Below, one piece after another: positions 49,800 to 62,100 of a stretch of DNA of 64,000 nucleotides. Each line of letters begins with the position of its first letter. The first letter of the stretch is position 1. The notes beneath the pieces were generated by a model. It was not told the origin of the DNA. It worked only from the letters and a program-made list of their open reading frames with translations, and did no database searches. The stretch lies in contig NC_089318.1 in assembly GCF_036669915.1 (NCBI RefSeq), positions 5,131,849 to 5,195,848 of the forward strand. The letters are read 5' to 3'. The stretch is from Pocillopora verrucosa. Lineage: Eukaryota; Cnidaria; Anthozoa; Scleractinia; Pocilloporidae. The translations under genes and the position numbers were made by a program.

Positions 49800-51756
49800 T
49801 AATTAGGAAGACTTTGTCTTTTCAGCGTATTCACGAGAACTCGGCGCGCCATTTATTTTTCCCTTATTTTGATACATACTCAGTATACCCTTCGATCCTT
49901 TGTTTTGGTATCTACGAGTCGCTAGTTATTCCCTTCGCGATTATAGGAAACGACGCGTAGCTAATCTGGTAATTGATGCATCTTTATTCATATATTTAAA
50001 TTACAATTAAAATATTTTATCTTCTGTTAACAGTCAGTTATGTGCATACTTTAGTGGGGTTTATTTATGGTCACGACATTCTCCGGAACGGTTGAAAAAA
50101 AAACCCACTAAAATGATGAAAATTATTATTATTTGCTCTTTATCATGCAAAATAGTTTCATTTGTGACTACTGCTTCCTACCATGGAGGCGAAGCCACAA
50201 ATGTTACCGAAATGAGTGAGTGAGTTACGGAGTCCTGGATGGTAAAGGAACAGTGGAAAGCAGAACTTCACCCGATTTTGACCCATGTCACTTAATGTTT
50301 ATTTCGGAGTATCCTCTTAGATCGACATTCGCACTGGAGATCGTTAGGCGTAGCATATAATAAAGAAAAAAGAATGCCTTCGAGACAAATTATTTTGTGC
50401 CTAAGACAAAAGAAGATGACATGTTGTCAGTTCTTGCCGTGACACTGCAGAAAAAGTTGACTGAGTGAGAGAAAGCTTCGACTCCGCATTATGTATAATT
50501 TTTTGAAAATTTATTTCTTTAAAGAATGAGGGTTTTACCGTTTGAATCAGCGAATTATGCCCAGTAGATTTCACAAATAATTTCGGCGCGTAATTTAAAA
50601 CAAACCTGCGAGGATCTCTTAGATTTGTTTCTTCACCGCAGTGCAAATATATGAATTTCATATATCCAAAATCATTAAAACAAACCTTTTCACTTGCAGT
50701 GATATCTACATAGGTGTGATCTGCACATCGTGAAACCTTTGAGGTGAAATTTTTCTTTTTCGAAGAGAGAGCATTTTACCATTTGAATCAGCGACTATTG
50801 CCCAAAAGAGGCGCCAAATAGGTGACCATACCTCGAGTATATTCGATAGAATGATGGAACGGTGGAATGGCGGAATGACGGAATATCATAACGCGCAATG
50901 CCTTGTTGTATGAAACAAACGTCCCACAAAAATTGAATTGCAATGAATTAAGAAAGTCATTTATGATGTAAAGGGAAAATTAAAGAAAGGGTAGTTTAAC
51001 CATTCTTGGTGGGGAGGTTTGCGGTAAACTCGCCACCACAACAACTAACGCCACTACCACTGAGAATCAACTCGCCACCGGTGGTAAATTGAGTTGTTGC
51101 GTTAATCGTTGAAGGCTCTTTGTCTTCATTTCATCGTGTTTGTGCGCACTTTTTTATTCTGTGTTATTAAAAACAAAAATGATAAAATACAAGATGTAAG
51201 CTTTCATATGATGTAAGTTTCATTAGATTTGGTTTCGAATTTCGCCGGATGAACTCACATTAAAGGTCACATCATTCGTTGTGTTTAACATAGAGAAAGG
51301 ACCCCTTTCTGTGAACTTTCGCCGTTTTTGTACGCGCCTAATTTTGCAATATACTACTACATATAAGCTTGTAAGTTTCATTCGATTTCATAAATATCGA
51401 CCCATACCACTCAGCAAAAATTCACTCTGGTTTCGCTACACGCAAACTGACCATGATCTTCGTGATATCAACATGTTTTATTTCATTTCATGCAACACTG
51501 AAATTCGCTATTCTTCTTGCATTTAACGGTTAACGTTCCCTATATAATAGGATATATATATAATAGTCAATTCGTCACTGGCGGGGAGTTGACTCACCGT
51601 GGTGGTGGCGAATTTCATTATGGTGGCGAGTTGACCAGATACCTTATAAATTATCCTTATTATCAGTATTGTTAATGTGATATTTGTTGTCGGTTGAATA
51701 TCAATTAGTCACTGTATTCTTGAATTACCTTTCTCAGGTGGAACAGGATACTCATA
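49800..51756. other. Intergenic, no gene recognised
   Basis: AT-rich sequence. Two related fragments (AGAATGAGGGTTTTACCGTTTGAATCAGCGAATTATGCCC at about 50523 and GAGCATTTTACCATTTGAATCAGCGACTATTGCCC at 50769) indicate a local duplication. Short repeats of GGTGGCGAGTTGA and inverted forms occur at 51010-51095 and 51580-51640. They look like the two ends of a ~630-bp inverted-repeat element (AACTCGCCACC... against ...GGTGGCGAGTTG), with no coding inside. Confidence 0.45.
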
Positions 51757-51766
51757 AATATGTGGG

Positions 51767-52510
51767 GTATTCGGTTAGATCGCACCATGGTTAGATCGTT
51801 CCCAATTAGATCGCTCCGACCAAAAGTTGGATTGCTCCACTCGAAAGGTAGATCGCTCCATCAAATAAGTAACTTCGTTACCAACATGAGTTACTTCGCT
51901 CCATGCAAGTTGTAAAGCGAAGTATTACCAATGATCTTTTAGGTCTATAAGTGATGATGTTTCTTGCGACGATTCGAGTACATCGTATTCACTCTGTCCT
52001 TCAGATTAGTCACCGAGCTGCCGATGTATGATGTATAGCGATGACGGAATAAATGATCGTGGAATAAATTATAACGTTATAGTCTGAAGTGTATTGAAAA
52101 AGATCATTCAAATACCAATACTATCCAGTGTGGCCTTTTTTGCTGTTTGATGTGAGGAAACTGATATCCGCCATCTTCAATTAATAAGGTGGATTACACT
52201 TCGTGAGTCCCTTTCATGAGGCTTTATTTTTTTCTTTCTGCGTAGCTCGAATTTATCTTAAGCGCGCGCGAGCGATATTAATCGATTGTTCGGTAAGATA
52301 TGCACGTCATTCAATGAACTATCAATTTAGATACCTTAGTTTTGTTACCTTTACCTTAGTTTTCTACATGGAGCGAAGTAACTTATGCTGGGGGCGAAGT
52401 CACTTATTTGATGGAGCGATCTAACTTTCGAGTGGAGTGATCTAACTTTCGAGTGGAGCGATCTAACTTTTGGTTGAAGCGATCTAACTGGGAGCGATCT
52501 AACCGTAATT
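51767..52510. mobile_element. Mutator-like MITE with long inverted repeats and 10-bp target duplication
   Basis: 744 bp. Both ends carry about 110-140 bp of inverted repeat built from the short motif AGATCGCTCC: the left end is CGGTTAGATCGCACC, the right end GGAGCGATCTAACCG. The interior continues with GAAGTAAC/GTTACTTCG blocks near both arms. The exact 10-bp sequence AATATGTGGG flanks it at 51757-51766 and 52511-52520. A 9-10-bp duplication with long TIRs fits Mutator-like elements. The one internal frame (52203-52424) has no transposase features, so it is non-autonomous. Confidence 0.8.
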
Positions 52511-52957
52511 AATATGTGGGATGCGGCAAGTTTCTGTTTTAATTTTCATGCAAGACAAATATTCCGCAACACTACCTTCTAGCGTCATAACGCAACCTTT
52601 ACTTCTTTTCAATGTTATAAAAATTACGCTACATCAGTTACCAAATGCAGTCTCACGCCTAATTTCTTCATTTGCCTTCGCTCGCGTAAAGCTTGATTAA
52701 ATAGAGGCAGAGTAACGAACGATTTTCAGCTGTTTCGCAACAACCTCAGCGAAAGTGGGTGGTCTGGCTTCATCTGTGTTGGCTGCACAGAAAATTGAAT
52801 CTGATTTCTCTTCAGTTCAAGTCTATTACTACAAAGATGAGGTATCTAACAAGAGATGTTTAAGCTTGGTCCTTTCGACCATAGTCCCCTCGATTAACTA
52901 TGTTTCGACTAAAGTCAAGGACAACATTTTTTGCAGATAACATTAACTGAATACAAC

Positions 52958-52963
52958 TTTTAT
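52958..52963 (-). terminator. Candidate poly(A) signal of AK7
   Basis: Plus-strand TTTATT gives AATAAA on the AK7 strand, about 170 bases after the stop at 53134. Confidence 0.45.
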
Positions 52964-53133
52964 TGTGATACTTATTTACAGGAAAGAAAACTGCTAAAAT
53001 TTCCATGATTTCTTCGACACGGTTTAAACTAAAGCATGGGCTGTATATCTATAAAAACGAACAGCAATGAAGAGTTTCCTTTGCCATCCAACTGTACAAA
53101 ATTTTTATCGTTGATTGGATCTTCCCCGCTTGT

Positions 53134-56100
53134 CTAATCAATCTGTGGATTGTTCTTGAACAAATACTCAGCCTAAAATAAAAGTAAGAAAAAAAGAAAG
53201 AAAGATGTGTCATTGAGACAAAACAAAATAAATCCCCACGACCGATCAGATCAAAGGGAAATGTCGCGATTCATTGATTCATTTGGCATCTGATTGGTTA
53301 GGAATTTGACACGTGGTCCTTAATCACTGACTGATCACAAACGCAGAAGCAAAACCAATACAAGTTTGGAATACATACTCAGTGACACTATATCTGGCTC
53401 AGAACTTACCAAGTAATCGACTGGATCATCAGGGCGCATTTTACAGCATTCTATGAGGCCTTGGGCCAGTGTCGGCATAACGTGCTTCATGAGATAGTTC
53501 CTCAGGGGAATGGACTGGTTCTCTAATAACTCCTGTTCCTGACGTTTCACTTCTGACAATTGGACACGCTAAAAAAAAAATCCATTACTTAAAACTAAGA
53601 AATTCCGGGCTGTGGAGGAGTTTTTTAGAGGTACGATGCTAGTGTAAGCTCAACCACTGGCATATGCAGATGAACATTTTTCGAGTAGGCCGTCATTATG
53701 AGTCGGCTTCAATACAAGCGTGTCTTCGCACACGAATAAGTTTGAGGCCTTTAGTAACACGAGCCGGTATGAGGTCTGTAAGTGATATAGCACTGATACA
53801 TTTTACTAGTGCCAGACTCCCGGTAGACCTCCCCTCGACTTGTCTTAAATCTACCGCGTTCGGTGTTACACTCGTCGTACAGCGATGGTAAAGAAGGCAA
53901 GCTCGCAAACTAGCAGACAAAGTAAGCGAAAACGAAAAGGTGGGAAGGTGACTTGTGTAATCATAATTAAATTCTCAACGCTGGAAGGAGCTTTGTTGTG
54001 CACGTGACTGGCAAATAACTATCTCCTTATGTTAGTTAAGCAAGGGTAACTTTCTCACTTGACTGACAAAGACGTACATGTAAATGTTCCAGTCTTAAAG
54101 CTAAATACAAAAAAAAAACATCAACAACAGTTATAACTCGTACCCATTCTTCCTCCCGTCGTTGTCTCTCAGCCGCTTCTTCTGCATCTCGTTTTTCACG
54201 TTCTTCTCGTGCTTTTCGTTCTTTTTCAAGCTGTACGGACAAAAAAAAAAAGAAAAAGAGACTGAATTTTAACAATATTGTAAACTCCCCCTTGAAAAGA
54301 CTGCAGTCCCACTCTAAAAATTCAACCACTGCATTAACATAAAGAGCGCAAAAGTACAACTTTTGCGAGAACATGTAAAGTGGTTGCCATAGTAGTTGAA
54401 AATTCGTTCACCCTTTCTTCTCAATAGATTTAATTTCTCCAAAGGCGCTCAAAATGTGAACAACGTACCCGCTTCTCTGTTTCAATTCTTTCCATCTCTG
54501 CCAACTCTTCTGGTGTTGGACCTAAATAACAATAATAATAAAAATAATAATGCAATAAACATAAGGACAAATTAAGTAATGCTTCACTGTTGGTCTTGTG
54601 TAAACTCCTATGCAGTTCATATTTCTGTGCTCACATAGTTACCTAAGCTTTTCACCCTTACATCGGTATGCATATTCTCCATACTGTCCACCGTACATTC
54701 CCTAAGGTGCTGATAAGGAGAATTTGTTTGACAATCAAGAACTTCGAATCCTTAGGTTGGCTATCATTTCCTTTATTCTCATGACCTTGATGTTTGATTC
54801 AGATGTGATATTGAAGAGAGAAATAAGATATTGGTCACTCTAAGGGGTCTCGAGTAAAACTACTGTTTCTCTCCCTGAATGGCATACTTATCCATCGCAA
54901 GTTATCCCCAGCTCCTCCTCCCCCAAAGGAAGTTTTTCATGCTTCAATAACAATTCACCGTCATCAACTTTCTGATTCCGAAAAAAATATTCCACAAAGA
55001 ATTACTATTTTCTGATTTCTATCCTATATTTTTCATATAGGATGATTTCACAATTATGTTCTTACCGTAATTTCTTGGCGTTCCCATCAGCTTTTTGATC
55101 TGCTCCACTACTTTGGTCATTTTTCTTGTTTTATCCAGAGTTATGTCTAGCAAAGGATTAAGTTTTTGATGGTAAATGAGAGCGAAAAACTTATCTTCAG
55201 AACTGTACAACCGTTATTTATTCGTGTCCTATTCATTTTAGCAGTAATCAACTCCAGAAGGTATGTATTGTTTGAAACGTGTTGGCTAGCTGCATAGCTG
55301 ACCAAATGCCTGTTAACTCTTGAACTTCAACGATCTGCTTATCAATCCTCTAAACTTGCCTATACATTTCTTTTAAAATAAAAAAATAGAATTGAGTATC
55401 AGATCAAGAAATCAACCCTTTAATTCATATTTTTTTTCTACCGGATCCCCTCCACAAGAAATACATTGTACATCGATTGTAAATAGAACTTCACTTTATC
55501 ATTTACGACGAGGTGAATACTGCACTTCTCAAGTTAAATATTTCAACATCTTTCCCCTGAGACCAAAATACTATGATCCACTCACCGATGTGGTCTGGGT
55601 GGATTTCCAATTCATCAAAATAATTCAATACTGTCTCGTCCTCGGTGTTTGTAGCGCGAAACTCTGCCAGTCGCCGCATCAAACCTTAAATTGCACAAGA
55701 AAAAACAAACCGTAAGAAAAAATAACAGTTGAAAAGTCTTTACGGAAAACAGAAAGAAAACAAGAAAGTAGGCAACTGTCTTACACATTCCGCATAACCA
55801 ATTCATTCGTTTACTAGATAACTTGGTAAAAGTTGAAAACAATGATTTTCGGGTCTCTTCTCTTGTTGCCACCTTATGTTAGAGCGCTTTTCGATCGAGT
55901 GTTGCATTATTAAAACCAAAGTTATCACAAAGGCCAACAGAAGAAAGGAAAGTGCCCTCAAGAGCCAATGAGAACTCAAAATAAAACCAACCAAACTTCC
56001 TAAAGCGCGGGAAAACGCGGGCGAACAAGTCGTGATTGGTTTTAATTTTGAATCTGATTGGTTGAGAGAGTGGCGCGAGTTTCTAGACCAATCATGGAGC

Positions 56101-59100
56101 GAGGTACAGCAAATCAAAGCAATCCCGGATTACTTAAGACACTCAATTGAAAATTGCTTAATTCTCTGATCCGATTTGGATGCTTGATTCTAGTTTCCAC
56201 GGTGGTACCTTCCGTACCTACTACGGTCGTTCTGAGGCGAATTAAAACTACCTCATTGACGAATTTACCCCACAAATGAGCGCAACTGTGCAACAAAATT
56301 GCAACCTTACTATATAGCCAACGCACTCTTAGCTTTTTTTCTTAGCTGTTATTATCTCACCTTCCTCTGTATTGTGTGTACCGGCGACGACACTTTCAGG
56401 TAAGTTCATCACTCTGGTTTTTAAGAATTCGTCTGGGGCATCAAGTGAAACCACCACCTCTGCAAAGACGAAAAGAAAAAAAATCTCGCTCAGCATAAGA
56501 CATCACTAACCAGGTAAAATTTGGTAAATAAACAGTTGTGCTGGTTTGCCTTTCTCCCCTGTCCTGCGAATGGGGTGGAAAAATTCCAGACCGTGGTCAG
56601 CATGGTAAAAAGCTGGACCAGTTACGAGCGCGAGATTAGCCAGTCAGATTTAAGGATTTAGGCTCCCTTCCCGCTGAGATGCTTTAATGACCGAGCCCAA
56701 ATTTGGTATATTTCTTGATACATTTATGGCGCTCACTTTACCTGGCATTATGAGTTTGTCGTAACTGAGTGGTGAGTCCTCCTCGCCTTCTTCCCCCTCT
56801 TCAGCTGAAAAAAAAAAAACAGAACAAGAATCAAATGTTGATCATTCTATAATTGACGAGTGTCGTAAAAAAATAATAGCCAAGTAGTCCAACGGTCAAC
56901 CAGAATAAAGGGGAATGTCACAACGAGCCAATAGAAATCCCAAGTGACACCATATAAACTGAATGAAGCGCGGGAAAACGCTAGCGACGAAGACTTGTTT
57001 GGTCTCAGTCGTGCATTCGATTGGTTGAGAGGGTAGCACGGGATTTCTAGACCAATCACGGAGCATGGCTAGAAAAACCAAAGCAATCACTCAGTTGAAA
57101 ATTGCTTTGGCCGGCAAAAAACACCAGTTTACATAGAAATACAGTTATGGCTGAGAAAGTGGATTGCAAAAGGTCTTGGGAGGGTTGTGCGTAGACTTGT
57201 CGATGAAAAAAAAAGCTGCGTTAAGAAGCAAAAAGCAAAAAATATCTCCCTAATAACAGAGTTTTGGAAAGGTTTATTGTGAGTACGCCAAATTAAGTTG
57301 ATTGCTCTCCTAGTACATTCAGCGATATAATGAAATTTTGAATGACTGTTGCAACGCAGAAAATTGCTTTCACTCATAAGGAAATCAAGAAATCACAATT
57401 TCCCAAGACGGGAAAAACAACCAAAAGGAAAAAAAACTCACACGAAGGAGGGTGATTTGAAATGAAGGATTTCAAGTTAATACAAGCGCCTTGAAAGCAT
57501 GGCATCAGCTCCTGAGAGGCACTTTTAGTTGCACTCTTAACAAACAACAAGTATTGCAGACATGAAGTGCTAAGACAAGATATATCTCCTAATTCAGGCT
57601 ATACCTGCAAATAACTCTTTGGCTTGTTCATATGTTTTTGGGTATCCATCCAGGATAAAACCCTAGTTATAACAGAAAACGACATAAGCAGGTGATCAAA
57701 ACAAGAAACAAATTTAAAAAAATGAAAGCAACAGTTGTCAGTGAAAACTGTAAGTAGGATACTATAAGGTGGGTAGAATTGATTATTTAACCACTTGGGT
57801 GCAATGTGAGTCTATCGGACCACATCTCTAACTTTTGTAAGGGAAGTTCGTGCCTCATAATGGACTAAAGGACTTAAATACAGTTTAACACACAATGTAA
57901 TACAACGAACCTGGTTTTGACAAGGCATGGAATGCAATTTGTCTTTGTAGAACCTGATTATGTACTGATCTTCATAACGAGCTGAGTGGAAAGACGAAAA
58001 AAAAAATGAAAATTAGTTTTATACAACAAACCAACGAAAAAAAAGGGAAGAGCTCTAAACAATGTTTTATTGTGCACTCCTGAGCCATCATCCCGATGAA
58101 TTTTTTTCATTGCATTCTCATTCTTCTTCTTTCGTTTTGTTTGCGTTTTTCGTCTTTTCGTCGAGCAGAGGCAAGCACGAGGTGTGCGCAAAGGGCATGT
58201 CATGCGCGAGAGGACGACTGTTGACTCGCCTTTCGCGTGCGCTTACTCCTTGACTAATCCCCTCCATTATGTCGAGTAGAATCAAGACGAGGCGCGCGCG
58301 CCGAACACGTCATGCATTGATCCCCACCATACAGTAACGAGCAAAGTCAAGCACGAAGGATGCGTCATGTGCGAGAGGACGACCGTTTGACTCGCATTTC
58401 GCACGTGCCTCGCGCACGCCTTCTTGACTTATCCCCGTCATTATTCGCTCTCCGCTTTTTCGCATTTCCACTAACCGAGAGTTTGACACATAAATTTAAG
58501 ATTACTCGAAATGCACGATCGACGGCTAATATCTACTGAAGACTATAAAAATGCTGGATTTTATCATGTGTTCTCATACCACTATTTCTATCCTTGCTGT
58601 CCTGAAGAGTCTCAAGGAATTCTTGATCTTCTTGCGCCTTTAAATCGTCTTCGTCATCTCCCTCGGCTTCAGCACGAGCAGCACTGCGTTGCTAAAAAAA
58701 ATAGCACTACAAATTGTTAATGTCTGATTTACATCGGTATCTTGGTTATCATCAGTCTTCTTGTAGTGTAACCACATCAGAGTTAAATCACAAGATCTTC
58801 AGAAGGAGGTTTTGAACACTTTACAGTTGAAGTAAAGGCCAGGAATAACCTTTTTTAGTCACATTGCTAGGCTGTAGTGTGGAATGCTCTAAAAGAGATT
58901 AAAGAACTCGTGGATACGCCCTATATTAATACCTTATCGTCGTCATAAAAAAGGGTGGCAAAGTGTTTGTTCATACGCGACGCATGATTAAGCCCAAAAT
59001 TAAAACGTGAGGTGGGAATTTTTCAGAAAGGCAAGATAAGGCGAGATTTCGCGACGCCTGAAATACAGATTAAAGTGCACGTGACGTGTATGACCTTTCC

Positions 59101-62100
59101 CCCCCCCATCCATTTGCTACCCTCCCAAAACGTGTTGTGAAAAGTTCAATTTCACACAAAAAAAATTTACAATGTTAAAGATAAAAATATATGATTTCCA
59201 TGAAGCAATGACCTTACCAGTTTATCCACAGCTTCGTCAATCACATCTTGAATTTTGATATGATGAAGTTTATAGTGTTCACAAAGCTGTTTGATAACCA
59301 GAGTTTTTCCTGATGCTGGGGGGCCAATGATGCATGCCCTGAGAGGCTAAAATGCAAATAAAATAAAAGAGATTCAGAAAACTTTCCAGTACAGCAATGA
59401 TACCAATGACACTGAATTGTCAAAAAAATGCAATGTTGGCTCTACAAATCCTTCTAGGAAGATAATAAATAATGGTAACAGGACTGAGTGGAGTCCAATT
59501 CTGTCTGTAACCATACAAGTGATTATGAAAAAAGACCCAGAGTTCAGCTCACTAACCATTTGGACACTGTATCTCCTACATGAAAGTACTTACATGTAAA
59601 TTAATTGTATATGTGCAAGAGACCTTACCAAAAGTCCCCTTGTTTCTTTATACTCTTTAATGACACCATCAATGTTCTCTGTAAGTCCAGTCTGTGGATT
59701 TAATAATTGGGAAATCTTAACACTTCCAAGTTCCTGGTAGTATATGTATGTTTCTACGTCTTTGTAAATGGTTGATCCATTGTTGTGTAATTCTGACAGA
59801 TTGCATCTCTGTACATAACTCTCTTAGCTAACTAAGAGCCACTCTACAGCCACTCTCCTAATCTCCAAAAGAAAATCAGGAATTGATATTCCTTTGGAGG
59901 GTAGGGGGATTTTGAGAGTTAATCCTTCAAATCTGTCATTGTCCTTACTGTCAAACATACAATTCTTATAATGTTAGTTCTAAGAATTTAGGATTGGATC
60001 AACTGATTCTCCCCAAATTAATATTTTTCTTTATTCTCATCACTTATCTGGTTGATATTGTATTGATATTGTAAGGAGAAATTCTGTCTTGATCACACAT
60101 GGGGGTTAAAGGGTTGAGAGAAAAAAGAGTGAGAAGAAAAGATATTAAGACAAGAACCTTTACTAAAAACATCAAAGTTGCATACATGTGACGTGACTGT
60201 GCTTCTCTTAATAGAAAGAGGAATACCAAATCAGCACTGGTATAATATTGTAAGGAGAAATTCTGTCTTGGTCACTCATGGAAGTTAGAGGCTTATAATG
60301 GTTACATGAATATTTCTTACTTCTGAAACCCAGTTGATATTCATTCCCTCTTTTATGTAAGTGGCATCCATTCTTAGATTGACTAGGAGCAAGTCAAAGT
60401 CAGCTTGCTTCAAAAGGAAGGAAATTAAAGTAATATTAATTAAATAATAATTACTAGCACTTAAATCAACAAAAAATTGTTCACAGTAGCAAAAAAAATT
60501 CATGTAAAAAAACATGATTATAATACCTCAAGTTCTTTAATAAGAAGTGCTTCCTCCTTTGTGATATTCTTTACTTTTCCATTTCCAAGGTGTAAACTAA
60601 CAGCCTGAAACAATGCATCAAACAATTTAAAAATAACTACCTACCATTACTTTTTCCTCTCTAAAGTCATATGATGATGAAAAAAAAAACCAGTTATTAT
60701 AATAACAATAACAAAAATGGCTCTTTTGTCCACTTTTCCATGGTAAAATCAGAAAGAGGAAAATTGGTTTTGAGAAGGGGAGGAGGTAACCAAGGGAACC
60801 AGAGAAAAACTCTCAGAACAAGGACAAGGCCCATCAACAAACTCAACCTGCCTCTGATGCTAAGTCTAAGAACCAAACCTTAATGCCAAGTTCCCATTTC
60901 CTCAATCCTCATAGTAATTACTCAGAGGTCATATATGAACCAAAATGGAACAAAAAATGACTTGACAAAAAATTACACAGACAATAGTTACCTTGACAAT
61001 TTCTTCAAGAGTGTTCTTAGACTCATCCACTGCCACCAGATAGCGTACTTTGGGATTCTGATCACAAATATTCACAATTACTGCTGCCAGGTCTTTGATG
61101 TGGATGGTGGGTACAATATTTTGGCCATTGCCAAAACACTGCAATGCAGGTGCCTGACCATGCCATGCTGTTTTAAACAGAAAGTGAAAGATGTCCTCTC
61201 CTGATCCATATGTTAAACCTGCTGCCACAACGTAAGTGATAAACTTGGACTTGTTTGTTTTTCCATGTTTGATGACAAGCTTCTCTGCACTGATGTGGGA
61301 TTTGAAGTTTGGATGGGCTCTCCTGCGGCGGTAGTCATCCTCCGTGAATGATATCTCTGGGTCATCCTGTGTGAATGCAAATGAAAAATTATTACTGAAA
61401 ATTAACATATTGTCATTATTTCCTTCACGATTTTGCAGGAATATCATGGTCTCTAAGGTGAAAAACAAAACATCACAACCAAGAAATAGACTGTGTGGTC
61501 AATAGTCCATTTTACAGTTGTGTGCTTGGTTGCCAAGCCTTTGAACAGGAATGAGGCTAAGGGTGACCTTGTTATGATACAAACCTTGCTGCTTTTCAAA
61601 TGCAAATTACTTTGTTATCATGCTAACTAGATACTGGTCTCTATCACAACCAGGTCACCTTCAGCCTCACTCCAAATCAAAGGCTTGGCAACTAAGTAAA
61701 CAACTGTAAAATGGCCTATTAGTTGACAGGAAACTTTGAATTTGTACAATGAATATAGTAGTGCCAAGGGAAACAGTGAACTTCCTTTGGGTAGAGTGTA
61801 CATTTTTTTTTAAGTTTGTACTTTGCTTGAAGGTTTCAATTAAATTGTAAAAGAATAAGAGCAAGACAACCATGAAAACTCACAGGATCAAGTGGTTTGC
61901 TTCTTGCCCATGTCATCACAGTTGATAAACAAATGAATACTTTCAATGTGTTGAAATTCTCCAGTTCTGCATGAAGGGCTGCAAAAGGATCATATATATG
62001 ACACTATGAATGCTTCATTCCCAAAGTTTTGAAAGAATTTTCTTCTAACTTAAATAACAATGAATTTCTTGAATAACTTAATTGAGTGTTGTGAATTTGA

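Noticed and set aside
53630..53920. Overlapping 74-75-codon frames on both strands within an AK7 intron
   Set aside because: No recognised domain, no splice context or start evidence, and the two frames overlap almost completely; more likely a GC-richer repeat.
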